Of a stretch of DNA of 64,000 nucleotides, positions 40,341 through 56,491 are shown in pieces (within the stretch, counting starts at the first letter, position 1; the number at the start of each line of letters is the position of its first letter). The stretch is taken from contig NC_052017.1 in NCBI RefSeq assembly GCF_015832195.1, forward strand, positions 52,402,652 to 52,466,651. Reading direction: 5' to 3'. This DNA comes from Motacilla alba alba (taxonomy: Eukaryota > Chordata > Aves > Passeriformes > Motacillidae). Position numbers and translations under genes: made by a program. Under the pieces are notes generated by a model. It searched no databases, was not told the origin of the DNA, and saw only the letters and a list, made by a program, of their open reading frames with translations.

Positions 40341-41590
40341 AAGATAGGTTGTGCTTAGAAGAGGTTTTTGTCCAAGCACAGCTTAAAGTTATTTGGAAAC
40401 CATTTATGGCAGATCTCTAACACCAAATCAACCTCAAAAATAGTAGTCCATATTTTCCTGTGGCACAGACCTTTGTGGCTGTTCTGAGGGGCTTTACATC
40501 TGCTTCCAGAAAACATTACTATTGAAGAATGCCTGTGACAAGTGGGGGGTTGTACTCTGCCCTGGGGCCTCCTGTAGTTTTCACACTTGCAAGAGATAGA
40601 AGAACAGGGACAGTTTTCACTGTGTAGATATTTTGGCATGTATTAAAACAGTTCAAGCACTCCAAAGCAAGTGAGTACCCTGGGGCCTGGCCTATGTTGT
40701 AAGTAGTGCCAGTTTGTGGTCCTGCTCCTGGCTGAGCTCAGGATCCGCCCTGTAGCGAGCTGTCCTGGATAGAGCCCTCAGAACTGTGGTTTAACTTGTC
40801 TCCTGACCTGTCTTTTTCCCTGTCTCCTTCTGCACTTGACTGCCCCAACCCAGACCTGGTTTGTCCCTTTGCCTTGTCTCAGACTCGTGATTGACTGTGT
40901 TAGTCGCATCTGGCTCTGGTCACTCAGATCTGGTGGCATGGAGTGCATTGCCCATGCGTGGCTCCTGGCTTTCCTTTTCTTAGGGAGCAGCTGGCCTTTG
41001 CTGCTCCCCAGCACCCTGAACTGGGCCTCTTTTCTTTCCATCCCACCTCCTCAATTCCTAACTCAGTTACTTACATGAATCCATGTAAGACAGTTTCAGG
41101 GACTTTGGGCTGATCCTGTAATCCCATCAGTAGAGCATTGAGAGGGTGGTTGAAAGGACCCACAGTAAACAAGCTCTGTGCTGGCTTACCTACCCAGGGA
41201 CTTACACCTCTAGTCATAGCCAGACAGCAATATTTCACCTCAAATTAGCTGTTCCATTAATACCAAGGAAAGGGATAGGATTTGAATTTGGGCAATCCTA
41301 TCTTCCTCTTTGTAAAACTGACTTTGTAAAAATGCTTAATTACAAAAACAAAGCCTAAAGTAGGTGATAGGAGTCCCTGTATCTCAGATTTTTCTGCTGG
41401 TGGAAAGAATGTGTGATCCTTTCAAGATAGTACTAGGTAAAGATCTGTGCATGCAGATCATTTTGAAATATGTGTAACTTGCTCATGCTTGCCTCATCAA
41501 CTCTCAGATTCCCATGATCTTACTTCACCAGTTAAAAAAGGGCTGTATGGGCTGAAAAGGGAATTGCATTTGATTCAGTTTTTGTGGTGG

Positions 41591-41640
41591 TTAAAATCTA
41601 AACCTGCTAAAATCTAAGTCTAAACCTCTAAAATCTAAGA
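41591..41640. repeat. Short degenerate repeat of TAAAATCTAA
   Basis: TAAAATCTAA or a close variant appears three times within 50 bp, interleaved with AACCTGC/AACCTC. Local slippage product. Confidence 0.75.
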
Positions 41641-41982
41641 CAAGTCAGTCTTCTTGTTGAGAGTTCGTCTATTGAAGCTGTAAGCAAAACAAAAGGACAC
41701 TGTTTTCATGAGTAATAACTGAAATCCTACAGATAGCTCACCTGTGGTTCAGCAGTGGTCAGAAAAAAAACCCCATTTTTTTAAAAAAGCAGCTTCACGC
41801 ATACTGTGATTTGCCCTACAACTGATGCTGTTCACAGCTGCTGGACTGCTGTAACTATGTAAGTTTTTCAGACTGTGCAGACACCTCTGCATCAATTCAT
41901 CAAAGAAGTGTCATGACTAATAGGAAAAAATGCACCTGTTTGCCCTTACCCTGATCTCCCTGCCTCAGCACGTGTGTGCCAT

Positions 41983-43008
41983 TCACAGAATCACAGAATC
42001 ACAGAATTTCTAGGTTGGAAGAGACCTTTAAGATCATCGAGTCCAACCCATGTTCCAAGACCTCAACTAGATCATGGCACCAAGTGCCACATCCAGTCTT
42101 TTTTTAAACACATCCAGGGATGGTGACTCCACCACCTCCCTGGGCAGATGATTCCAGTATTTGACCACTCTTTCTGTGAAAAACTTCCTCCTTAATTCTA
42201 GCCTGTATCTCCCTTGACACAGCTTGAGACTGTGTCCTCTTTGTTCTGTCTGTTGTTGCCTGGAGAAAGAGACCAACCGCCAGCTCACCACAGTCACCCT
42301 TCAGGAAGTTGAAGAGAGTGATAAGGTCACCTCTGAGTCTCCTTTTCTCCAGGCTAAATAACCCCAGCTCCCTCAGTCGTTCTTCATATGGCTTGTGTTC
42401 CAAGCCCCTCACCAGCCTCGTTGCTCTCCTTTGGACACGCTCAAGCATCTCAACGTCCCTCCTAAACTGAGGGGCCCAGGACTGGACACAGCACTCAAGG
42501 TGTGGCCTCACCAGTGCCGAGTACAGGGGGAGAATGACCTCCCTGCTCCTGCTGGCCACACTATTCCTGATACTGGCCAGGATGCCATTGGCCTTCTTGG
42601 CCACCTGCACTGCTGGCTCATGTTCAGCCGGCTGTCAACCAGCACCCCCAGGTCCCTTTCCACCTGAGCACTGTCCAGCCACACCGTCCCCAGCCTATAA
42701 TGTTGCAGGGGGTTATTGTGGCCAAAGTGCAGGACTCGGCACTTGGACTTATTGAACTTCATCCCATTAGATTCTGCCCATCCATCCAACCGTTCCAAGT
42801 CCCTCTGCAAAGCCCTCCGTCCCTCTAACAGAGCGACACACGCTCCCAGCTTAGTGTCATCTGCAAATTTACTAATGAAAGACTCTAAACCCTCATCCAT
42901 GTCATCAATAAAAATATTAAACAGAACTGGCCCCAGCACAGACCCCTGAGGGACACCACTGGTGACTGGCTGCCAGCTGGATGCAGCACCACTCACCACC
43001 ACTCACGA
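41983..43008 (-). mobile_element. CR1 non-LTR retrotransposon, 5'-truncated, pol 3' portion
   Basis: Minus-strand CR1 LINE, the dominant retrotransposon of birds. Its 3' end is marked by three perfect copies of the octamer TCACAGAA (41983-42006, as read on the + strand), the diagnostic CR1 terminal repeat. Read on the minus strand, 43002-42610 encodes part of the reverse transcriptase, with the conserved VPQGSVLGP block and the catalytic FADD box at 42856-42867. It continues into the C-terminal region with [20 protein letters not shown] and ends in a frame with [20 protein letters not shown] at 42067. The reading frame breaks at about 42605 and again at about 42290. The 5' half of pol, the endonuclease and ORF1 are missing, as is usual for CR1. 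The readable protein suggests a moderately young insertion. It is inactive. Confidence 0.95.
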
Positions 43009-43754
43009 GCTGAGTAGTTGAGATTCCCCAGAGCATCAGAGTTGGGACAGGAAGAAACTGGCAGGCTGGGTATGGGTGGGGAGTGGAAAGTCCTGTGTTA
43101 GATATGGAAGCTGTGTGGCACTCATGATATTTCAGCACCTTGGCAGTGAACAGGAAGGCCTTCTAGACAGGAAGGAGGAGATGCCTTCACAGACAGCTCT
43201 GTTCTCTGTTCCTTCTAATTTACGTCAGGGTTGTAGATATAATCAAGGTTACTGAGAAAATAATAAAATCATCCTAATGTGCCTGGATAAAAATTAGTGG
43301 TGAAACATAGCCATAGGATCTTTTTTTACCCTCAAACCTGGAGACCTTCAACCATGTCTTGAAAGTGTGATCAGCTTTGTAGGAAATTTGAATTGGGTTT
43401 GCATTGTCTCTAGAAGTAGACACAGAGGTCCTGATTCAGAAAAGAGCATACAGCTCTTAAGGGAGGGTCCCTTAAGTGGTCTGAATATGTTGTATAACAG
43501 AAGATCTCCTGCACAGAGGAGGAGATGCAGGGCAAGTTCTGCCTTCCCATGGTTTACGGATGAGGCATAAATTGTCAAGCAGTATCACTAAAAATCTCCT
43601 TGCCTCTTCTCATGCTGAAGCCTCATTGTATCCCATGAAGTAGACTCAGACCCAAGACAGAATGCCATTCAACAGGATGCACAGCTAGGTTGCAGGATGC
43701 TGGGATGAAGGGTCCTGAGTTTGAAGGAGGGTCCCCAGCTCCTTTCCCTGCTCA

Positions 43755-43820
43755 TGACATCATGGACTAGATGACCTGTAAAGGTACCTTCCAATCCAAA
43801 CCATTCTATTACTCTATACA
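43755..43820 (+). mobile_element. CR1 3'-end fragment (plus strand)
   Basis: The stretch GGACTAGATGACCTGTAAAG followed by a CCTTCCAA motif and a decayed ATTCTATNA-type terminal repeat is the typical CR1 3' end. It lies in the opposite orientation to the larger CR1 about 0.75 kb upstream. The 5' limit is unclear because sequence before about 43755 no longer resembles the family. It is old and non-coding. Confidence 0.8.
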
Positions 43821-46156
43821 TGTGAAATAAAAATTATGGGGATGGACTGCTACCCAGATCTGGAGATTTGATTTGTTTGTCACTGAATGAGTATCTGCAG
43901 AGCCACTCCTGGGCTGTACTTTTTGCTGTTCACAGGATGAAGGTTTTTCTTTATTGCAAAATGAGGTTGCAAAACACCAGTAAGGGTGTTTGGCAGCACC
44001 CTTTCTAAAAGCTACATTTTAGTTTGAAGGATGGAGTTAATACTTGTGAAAGATGTTCACAGCGAAGTTTAATAATGGAGGGAAAGGAAGGATATGTGAC
44101 GTTTATTGCAATAAATCAGGATGACTCCAATTGTAGGCCTGAGAGCAGATGAAGGGAAAAATGGGTCTGTAGGGAAAGGAGAGTCTGGTAACACAGAGAA
44201 GCAAGAGAAGTCCAGACTGAAAGTGAGCATAGAAGTTAGCAGAATGTTAAAATCAGATTCTTGAGAGACATTAGGAAACATCAGAGTCCAGAGCTGGGAA
44301 TTCTTTGTGGAATCTGATGACTCCTTATATCTGCTTTAGATAATACTGTTTATATGCCTGCTGTTGACTGATGTTGCCCAGGTCAGTGTCCTTTACCTAG
44401 CATCCTAGGAAAACTGAGGAGCTCAAAGAGGAGAGAGAGAAAGAGGCAGGGCTGAGGAGTAGAAGAGTGGCTGAGTCCTGGTGTCCTTGAATGGCTCTTG
44501 CTGGATCTGGAGGGAGAAGCTGACAGCCTGGCTCTTAATCTTGCTCCTGCGGCAGCATTTGGCTGTTGGCCAGCTGGAGAGTGAATCACTGAGGCTGATA
44601 CAGACTTTCAGCCTTCTTGCATAAGCATTTAAAGAGTTTTCTGTTCAATATGCACCAGATAAGGCCAGGGCCCCAGCCTGCCTGCATGCTCTTCGTGTTT
44701 CTAAATATGCGTTGGGATCACATTTAAAAAGAATCTCTCGTAAAATGACATCCAGACTTAGTTTCTTTGTTACTCTTGCATTAAATTTGCTGTATTACAA
44801 TATTTTCCTCACTGCCAGGATAGGAAATTCACTCTGTGATGTGATACCCAGCTGTAGTACTTTTGCTTCCTACATCACCATGATTTTTAAAGCTCTTGCC
44901 TACCGATCTTGGCCTCATAGGGAACCAGGAGACAGCGAATATTTCATCTCTGGTGTGGTTTCATAGTACCAAGGTAAAATATGCACTTCCACTGTAAAAC
45001 AAAGGTACTTTAGAACCATGCAGACAAAAAGTTCTCTGAGGAAAGGATGTGTCTGGTTTTCACAGTGGTGGAAAGTAGCTTCTGGTTTCAGGTTCTCAGT
45101 GCATTTCAAATATGCTGAAAGCATGATAGTGAGTGGCTTAGCTTTATGTGGGTCACTTGCTCGGGTGCCAGAGGAGAGACTGCACTGTTGGTACCTGCTG
45201 CTAGCACAAAATGTAGCTCTCTAACAAACTTTGGAGCTAGGAGGTATTTTCATACAGGAAGGCTGAACAGGCTTACCTTGCAGAAAGCTGTTGGAGGGCA
45301 AGAAACACAAAAAAGGTCAGATAGGGAAGGGAAAAGAGGGAGAAAAACACATCAGGAGAAATCTTCATTCTTCAGATTTTACAAGCCCTCATGGATTTAG
45401 TGGCAGGGAAGCTGGCGTCATGTTAGGAATTCATGACTTTGATCACTGTCCCACTCATATGCTAGCATTTCCGAGCTGATGGCAGGGCAGAATTGGCTCC
45501 TATGTAAGATTATGTTCTGTTGGCCTTTTAGGTGATGACAACTACCTCCATTGATCATGATATGTGTATGTTAAAGGGGAAAAAAATACATTTCTTGTTT
45601 GATTACTCTTTGTAAGCCAACAGCATCAAAGGAACAGGCTGCCCTCACTGCTCTCACAGCTGCTGCCTGTGTCTGTGCTGTATATATGCTAAATTAATTG
45701 GAAAAACAGGGACAAAAAGGCATTTAGTTCGGGTCAGCCAGTTGGACTACAGCAAATGCATGACAGGCTTAATCATTGTCTTTTGCCAAAGAGCAGGTTG
45801 GCAAGGGCAGGCACTCCAGCCCCTTGTGATGAAATTTGAACTTTTTCCAGTGCCTTTGGAGATGGGATGCTGTGAGAGAAAAGTCTCCAAGCAGAGCCCA
45901 GACATTGTTGTATCGACAGGGTGGGATGATGGGGGGGGTTATGGCGGGTTATTTGTCTTTTGTCAGCTTTAAGCCTTGGTTCATCGCACATAGCATGAGA
46001 GAGCACCAAGCTTTCCCTTCACAAAAATGATGCAGTTAATTAATGGGGTCTTGTTAAAAAACATTGGTCACTGGCGCCGTACTAAAACCACGCATATGCA
46101 GCAATCTTTCTTACTCTGCCACCAAGATATGTGCATTTTTCATGGGAAGGGACAGC

Positions 46157-46172
46157 AAAAAAAAAAAAAAAA
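46157..46172. repeat. Poly-A tract (16 A)
   Basis: Sixteen A in otherwise mixed sequence, about 540 bp upstream of exon 5. Confidence 0.95.
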
Positions 46173-46707
46173 TGCTCCAAAGAACCCATCTGTCTTAATG
46201 GATTGCAAAGTTTGGGACTCCTGAAGCGATTTCTGTATAAACGTGCCATCTTGCACTTTAGGAAAGAGTAAGCTGGCAAATGAAGGGCATGGTTGCAGTG
46301 TGGCTCTCAAAGCTCCTTTTTCAATAGCCATGTGATTTTGAAGATGTAAATGATTCTGAATCTCAGTATGTATTTCATATTGCAGTAAGAATTACTGTGT
46401 AATACAGTGTGCATATTTTGCACTAATTGAAGTGATTTTCTCCTTAACTCCCTGGGGAAAGGGTATTGAGGGGTGTAAAGATTAAACCAAATATAAAGTT
46501 ATGTTAAAATTGGTCAGAGAAATGTTGCTGATAATGGGGACAGAGAAGAATTAATTTCCCATCCTTTTTCTTTCCGGGCAGTTGACTTCAGTACATGTGC
46601 AACCTAGTTGTTATTCTTCAAGAAACAAGTGTGTGCCTTTATTGTATTTTTCTGTATTGTATAGATAACCTGGCTGGTTTTGTTTTTCTTCCTTTTGTTT
46701 CTTCCAG

Positions 46708-46913
46708 GCCTTCTGCCTTATCTAGTAGCCCAACGTACTCAGAGCTTCCATTCCTTAGAATTTCCCCGCACCGAAATCCTGCTGCAACATCAGAGTCTCC
46801 CTTCAGCACCCCTCACCCATACATTAACCCCTACATGGACTACATCAGGTCCCTGCACAGCAGCCCATCCCTCTCCATGATCTCGGCAGCCCGCGGACTC
46901 AGCCCAACAGACG
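46708..46913 (+). CDS. GLI3: GLI3 coding exon 5 (internal exon)
   Basis: Internal GLI3 exon of 206 nt. It has a strong pyrimidine-rich acceptor (TTTCTTCCAG) and a GTGGGT donor. One leading G completes the split Val from exon 4, 68 codons follow, and one G is left over, so the downstream intron is phase 1. The peptide runs from [10 protein letters not shown] through [30 protein letters not shown] and [14 protein letters not shown]. The [20 protein letters not shown] block is essentially invariant in vertebrate GLI2/GLI3. The exon falls in the N-terminal repressor region (about human residues 158-227), upstream of the DNA-binding domain. Compared with the human protein from memory there are a few conservative changes (for example Ser-Glu for Pro-Asp after SSPTY, and Thr for Pro before PHPY), as expected for an avian orthologue. 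A longer open reading frame running into the intron on both sides is not coding. Confidence 0.97.
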
Positions 46914-51940
<5,027 letters not shown>

Positions 51941-53402
51941 TGATATTTTCTAGAAATATAGACGGTCCTGCAAAGGGAACCACGTGGGTTGGTCACAGTC
52001 TGCCCCAAAAGGCCTCTGTGCTGATAGAGAAGTGGGAGTCGACATAAGCCTCCTCATGAGGCTGGAAGGCCAGAGAATTGATTGCCAAAGGCACAAGGGT
52101 TATGTCAAGCCTAAAAGTAAACTTTGAAAGAAAGTAGGGAGAGGAGCAGGACTGCTCCTGAAAACAGGTTATAAATTTTATTTCTAGCAGGGCTTGAGTG
52201 CTTTTGAAAATGTCCTTTTCTATTTGCAATCAGTAACTCACTTTCATAGTTAGGCTGAGTATTTCCCTGATGAGCTCTCTGTTAACAGAAAGTTTACATC
52301 TGTTTTTCTGTTAGGAGAGCATGCCCTGCACCTTTCAGAGAGTGCTAGCTGCACTTACAAGTTGTGTATCATAGACCAATAGACTAGCGACCACTTGTAA
52401 AGTGAAGCAGTTTGCTAAATTCTTAAGGATCACGACTTTGTTTTCCGTAACATTTCCGTAATATTAAGAGCCTTCTTTATCCGCTTAGTATCTTTCAGTC
52501 CCCTAATCTGTCTTTGTTTCTCTGTTGAAGGAGGAAAAGAGAGGACCCCATTGCAAACTGCTTGCTACTGTTTCTTTTGATCAACCAGAAGTGATAATGC
52601 AGAGCATTCCCCTCAAGTCATAGATGCTTACATGATTTTCAGGATGTACTCTGTTCCTTCTGATGAGGGCAATAAAAAATGGTGGCAAGAAAAGGTGGTG
52701 ATGTTGACTTTTGCTTGGTAGTAGAGACAAAACAATAGTGTTAGACAACCTTATTTTCCTGCAGAATTTTAAACTTCTTGTTTACATGTGATTTCTTCTT
52801 CCTGCTGTGGGCTGCACGCCATAGTTAGTAATCTCAAGGAGCATGGGTGTTGGGAGGTTTACCTCTGGAATGCAGAGGAATATATATAATATATGTATAG
52901 CTAGCCCTGCAGAACACATGCCTTGGAGTGTGAAGTACTTGACTGACCAATAATTTTTATAAGAGTCAGGCAGGAACGATAGTTGTGAAACTGTGCAGGA
53001 AAGATTTTTTTATTCTGTTTCCTTGCTAACGAAGGATTTTTAAAATTAATTTTCTATTATCAGTCTCACTGCACCAGTAGCACGCATAAAGAATTTACAG
53101 TAACATACTTTGAGCACGCTGCAGAAGCACAATAAACTCACACAAGCAGTCTGGACTTAAACCAGAAATTAATGTGCAGATTTTGTACTTGAAAGCTTAA
53201 GAATATGACACTTCCTGATTTGGATTCTGAGAGAGATAGGGAGAGATGAGGCACACTGCTAAAGCACTGAATGCCTATTAATAATGCCTTGCAGAATGGA
53301 AACTCTGTTACACGTGGTTCAGGTGATGTAAATTTGCTGCTGTGTTCCAGCTGCAAGGACAAATCCCCAGCTTGCATGAATGGGCACGTCTTCCTTGAAA
53401 AG

Positions 53403-53500
53403 GATCATGGAATCCTAGAATGGTTTGGGTTGTAAGGGAACTTTACAGGTCATCTATTCAAACTTCACTTGCAATGAGCAGGGATATTTTAAATTTTCAA
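53403..53500 (-). mobile_element. CR1 3'-end fragment (minus strand)
   Basis: ATCATGGAATCCTAGAATGG, followed by GTTTGGGTTGTAAGGGAAC and a decayed GAGCAGGGA motif, is the reverse complement of the CR1 3' terminus with its two octamer-type repeats. It is diverged and very short, with no coding sequence left. The inner limit near 53500 is approximate. Confidence 0.8.
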
Positions 53501-53899
53501 GGGGTTTGGTTCCTACTGTGAGAGAGCGTGTCTGAATGCACATAAGTTGCAGTATCAAACCACATTCTTGGATGCGGATTTGATCTAATGGGTTTATTCA
53601 GCCTTTAAAAAGGTAGATACTCATATATACACCAGAAAACTTGAGAAAACCAGACTTTGCAGTACTCATTAATGGCATTTGTAGAAGGATCTTCATATGT
53701 TAGTAGAGATTGTATATGTTGCGATGTACATAGAGTTCCATCTTTTGCATCCCAAGAATGTTATCACTTCTTACTTAACAGGAAATATTTTGACCTTTGC
53801 CCATAATTTAATCCCATTCATAAAAGATACATAAACTCCATCTTTAATAAGGATATTTGTGTTCACCAGCTCTAGCTAGGATACATTTGAAATGCACAC

Positions 53900-54060
53900 T
53901 TTAATTTGTTTTGTGTTTGTTTTTAAAAATTAAGATCACACATTTGAGATTAATTATACCAGCAACTTTTCAATTAGGCATTTTTTCAGAGTTAGAGAAA
54001 AAAACTGCACTATTATGCAAATGGGTTATTTTTAAACAGTAAATAGAGAATTAAAATAAG
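53900..54060. promoter_or_regulatory. Candidate enhancer block with perfect octamer (intron 6)
   Basis: Has GATTAATTA around 53951-53956, CAATTAGG at 53971-53978, and a perfect POU octamer ATGCAAAT at 54015-54022. Octamer and homeodomain sites together are typical of neural enhancers. The octamer is exact, but one such 8-mer is not rare in 64 kb. Confidence 0.25.
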
Positions 54061-55543
54061 AGAGAATCCTAGTAAGGTCACTCAGCTCACCTTCTGTATT
54101 TGATGAGAATGTGTTTAGTCAGGCAATAGCTGCTTTTATCTAAATAGAGTATGAAGTTACCCTTTTACTTTGTAAAAACTAATTAAAACTATCTTAACTT
54201 GCATGGGTATACAGTAAATTAATTGTCATTAAGTAGGAATCTGAATGTCCTATCATTCATCATGCTAAAGAAAACCCCTTTCTTCTTTGTCAGATTTTTA
54301 GATTAGAAACAAGAACAAAACAATTAGCAGGAAGCTGATATTAAGACTTTATAAAAATCCCCAATAAGAATGCCTGTGTATGCATTTAATAACAAAGTAC
54401 AGCAATCAATGGGAAGCCGTGCCATTTGTTTGGATCTTTCTTCTTAAGGATTTGTATAGTGATCTTAAAAGTAGTCTTTTGCCTTTGCCCAGTCTTGTCA
54501 AAGGAAGCAGAAGACACATGAGTAGTGTCCCTCATTATATGCTATCAAATTCTGAGCAAGTTGACTCAACTGACTGAGAGGCTGCTGCTCATTTATCCCA
54601 CACAGCAACCAAACAGATACAAGCAAGACATTGTTCTTCTTTTGTGAAGCAAGTCTGTCTCCTAATTGTGTGCTTATACAGCATCTAGCACAGAAATTTG
54701 GAATCTCTCTCCTCTCCTGTAGTGCAAATAATAATTCCAACTCCAGCATATGCTGACTTCCAAAGTGTGTTAGATACAGTATATGCAGTTTGGGGTCTTC
54801 TGTTTTGCTCTGTGGTGCTGGAAAACTGATTTCAAATGGGGATTATAAGAGTGGGAGAATTGTTAATCAGAGGTTAAATCTTAGCAATAGACTTCTTGAA
54901 GGAATAGATTTCTTGAAGCTCTGAACTTCACTGTCCGTGAACTGTCTAATACATTGCAGAAGAATAAAACCAGGATTATGCGTGCTTAATTGTAATTTTT
55001 CTTCCTCCTGTCCTGAGTGGCATGAAAACTGGACCAAAATTTTCTCTGCTTCTATAAAGCTTTCATTCAGTTTTGGTGGCCAGAGACCCTGAGCAAGCCT
55101 TGCCATCTTCTTGCTTGTTCTAAAAAAAGTCAGATTTATCTGTTACCTTTAAGTATGGCATCAAAAAAGGAGTGGAGTAGATGTGGAAGTTATTGACATC
55201 ACCACAGTAGCAACAACTGAAATTGCTTGTTGTGGCTGTGAAGATGTTGAATGCCAAAACTGTCTTTAAGCGCTATAAAAATTTTAAAAATCACTGTCTT
55301 TGGGTTGATAGGTGCATTTTTCACTTGGGGAATATGTTCTACTCTCCTAAATGAGGTTCAGTGCAACACAAGCATGTTCCCTGAGGTTTCAAGATTCCAA
55401 ATTATTAATATCCTCACTCAGATTTACTTTTGTCTATCATCACTCAGAACAGGATGTTTCTCTTTTTTGAAGGTATCTGATAATGACCTACTCCTTTTGG
55501 CATTAGAGACTCTGACCCAGCTGACTTAAAGAGCTTGGGCAGC

Positions 55544-56108
55544 TGTGGTGCATTGACCTTGGCTGAATGCCACATGCCCACCAAACTGCTCTATCAGTCC
55601 CTCTTCTCAGCTGGACGTGGGAGAGAAAAATTGACAGAAAACAACGTGTAGGTTGAGATAAGGCAGTTTACTCAGGCAAAAGTGAAAGATTGCATGTGCA
55701 GAAGCAAAGAGAAAACAAAAAGTTTTATTCTCTACTTCCCACCAGCAAGCCATGTCCATCTACTTCCTGGGAAGCAGGGCTCCAGCATATGGAGGGATTG
55801 CTCTGGAAGGCAAATATTGTAACTAATGAATGCTTCCTCACCCCCTCCCTTTCATAGCCTTTATGTCTGAGCTGACATCATATGGTGTGGAATATCCCTT
55901 TGGTCACTTTGGGTCAGCAGGCCTGGTTGTGTCCCCTCCCAGGATCTTGCCCACTTCTGGCCTCCTAATGGGGAGAATGTTGGCAGACAGTGCTGTGCCA
56001 GCGCTGCTCAGCAGCAGCCAAAACTTCTTTCCAGCTACCAGTGCAAAGCACAGCACTGTGAGGGCTGCAGTGGGAAAAAATGAATGTCATTTCAGCCAGA
56101 CCAAAACA
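55544..56108 (-). mobile_element. Solo LTR of an avian endogenous retrovirus
   Basis: A 565-bp element bounded by TG...CA when read on the minus strand (starting at 56108, ending at 55544). The layout matches an LTR family common in bird genomes as I remember it: a start of TG followed by TTTTGGTCTGGCTG, a central block including GGGATATTCC, a TATA-like ATAAAG near 55858-55865, a polyadenylation signal AATAAA (TTTATT on + at 55724-55729), and a TTATCTCAACC motif near the 3' end. The flanks carry an imperfect 5-bp duplication (GCAGC before, CCAGC after). No gag, pol or env sequence is adjacent, so it is a recombined solo LTR. The exact family and class are uncertain; 5-bp duplications favour an ERVL-like origin. 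Confidence 0.75.
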
Positions 56109-56425
56109 CCAGCTCAGAGAGTTAAGCCAGAGTGAGAAGCTTTGGACTGGATTTGGTTTCTGTTTGTCAAAGCACAGTTGGAGAATGAGGGTGTAGTATC
56201 AAAGCCATTCCTTCTTCTCTCATTCTGATGACAAATGTATCATTTTGAAAACTAAGACAAAATTTATTATAAACTTTAATAAAGTGAAAACAAAGTTTTT
56301 ACATGTCTGTAAACAGAAGGCAGAAGGAAAAGAAAGAAAGAAAAAGGTTTGACTTTAAACCCACCCCCCTAAATGTTCGATGTTCATAGCCTTCAATAAA
56401 AACTAGTGCCTGAGACATGTTCAAA

Positions 56426-56491
56426 GAAGTTTGATTTAAAGGAAGGGAATAAAAAAGGTTTGACGAAGTTTGATTTAAAGGGATGGAATAA
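56426..56491. repeat. 39-bp-period duplication
   Basis: GAAGTTTGATTTAAAGG occurs at 56426 and again at 56465, each followed by a similar GGAATAAA segment. A related AAAAAGGTTTGAC also lies at 56341 and 56452, so the region grew by local duplication. Confidence 0.85.
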
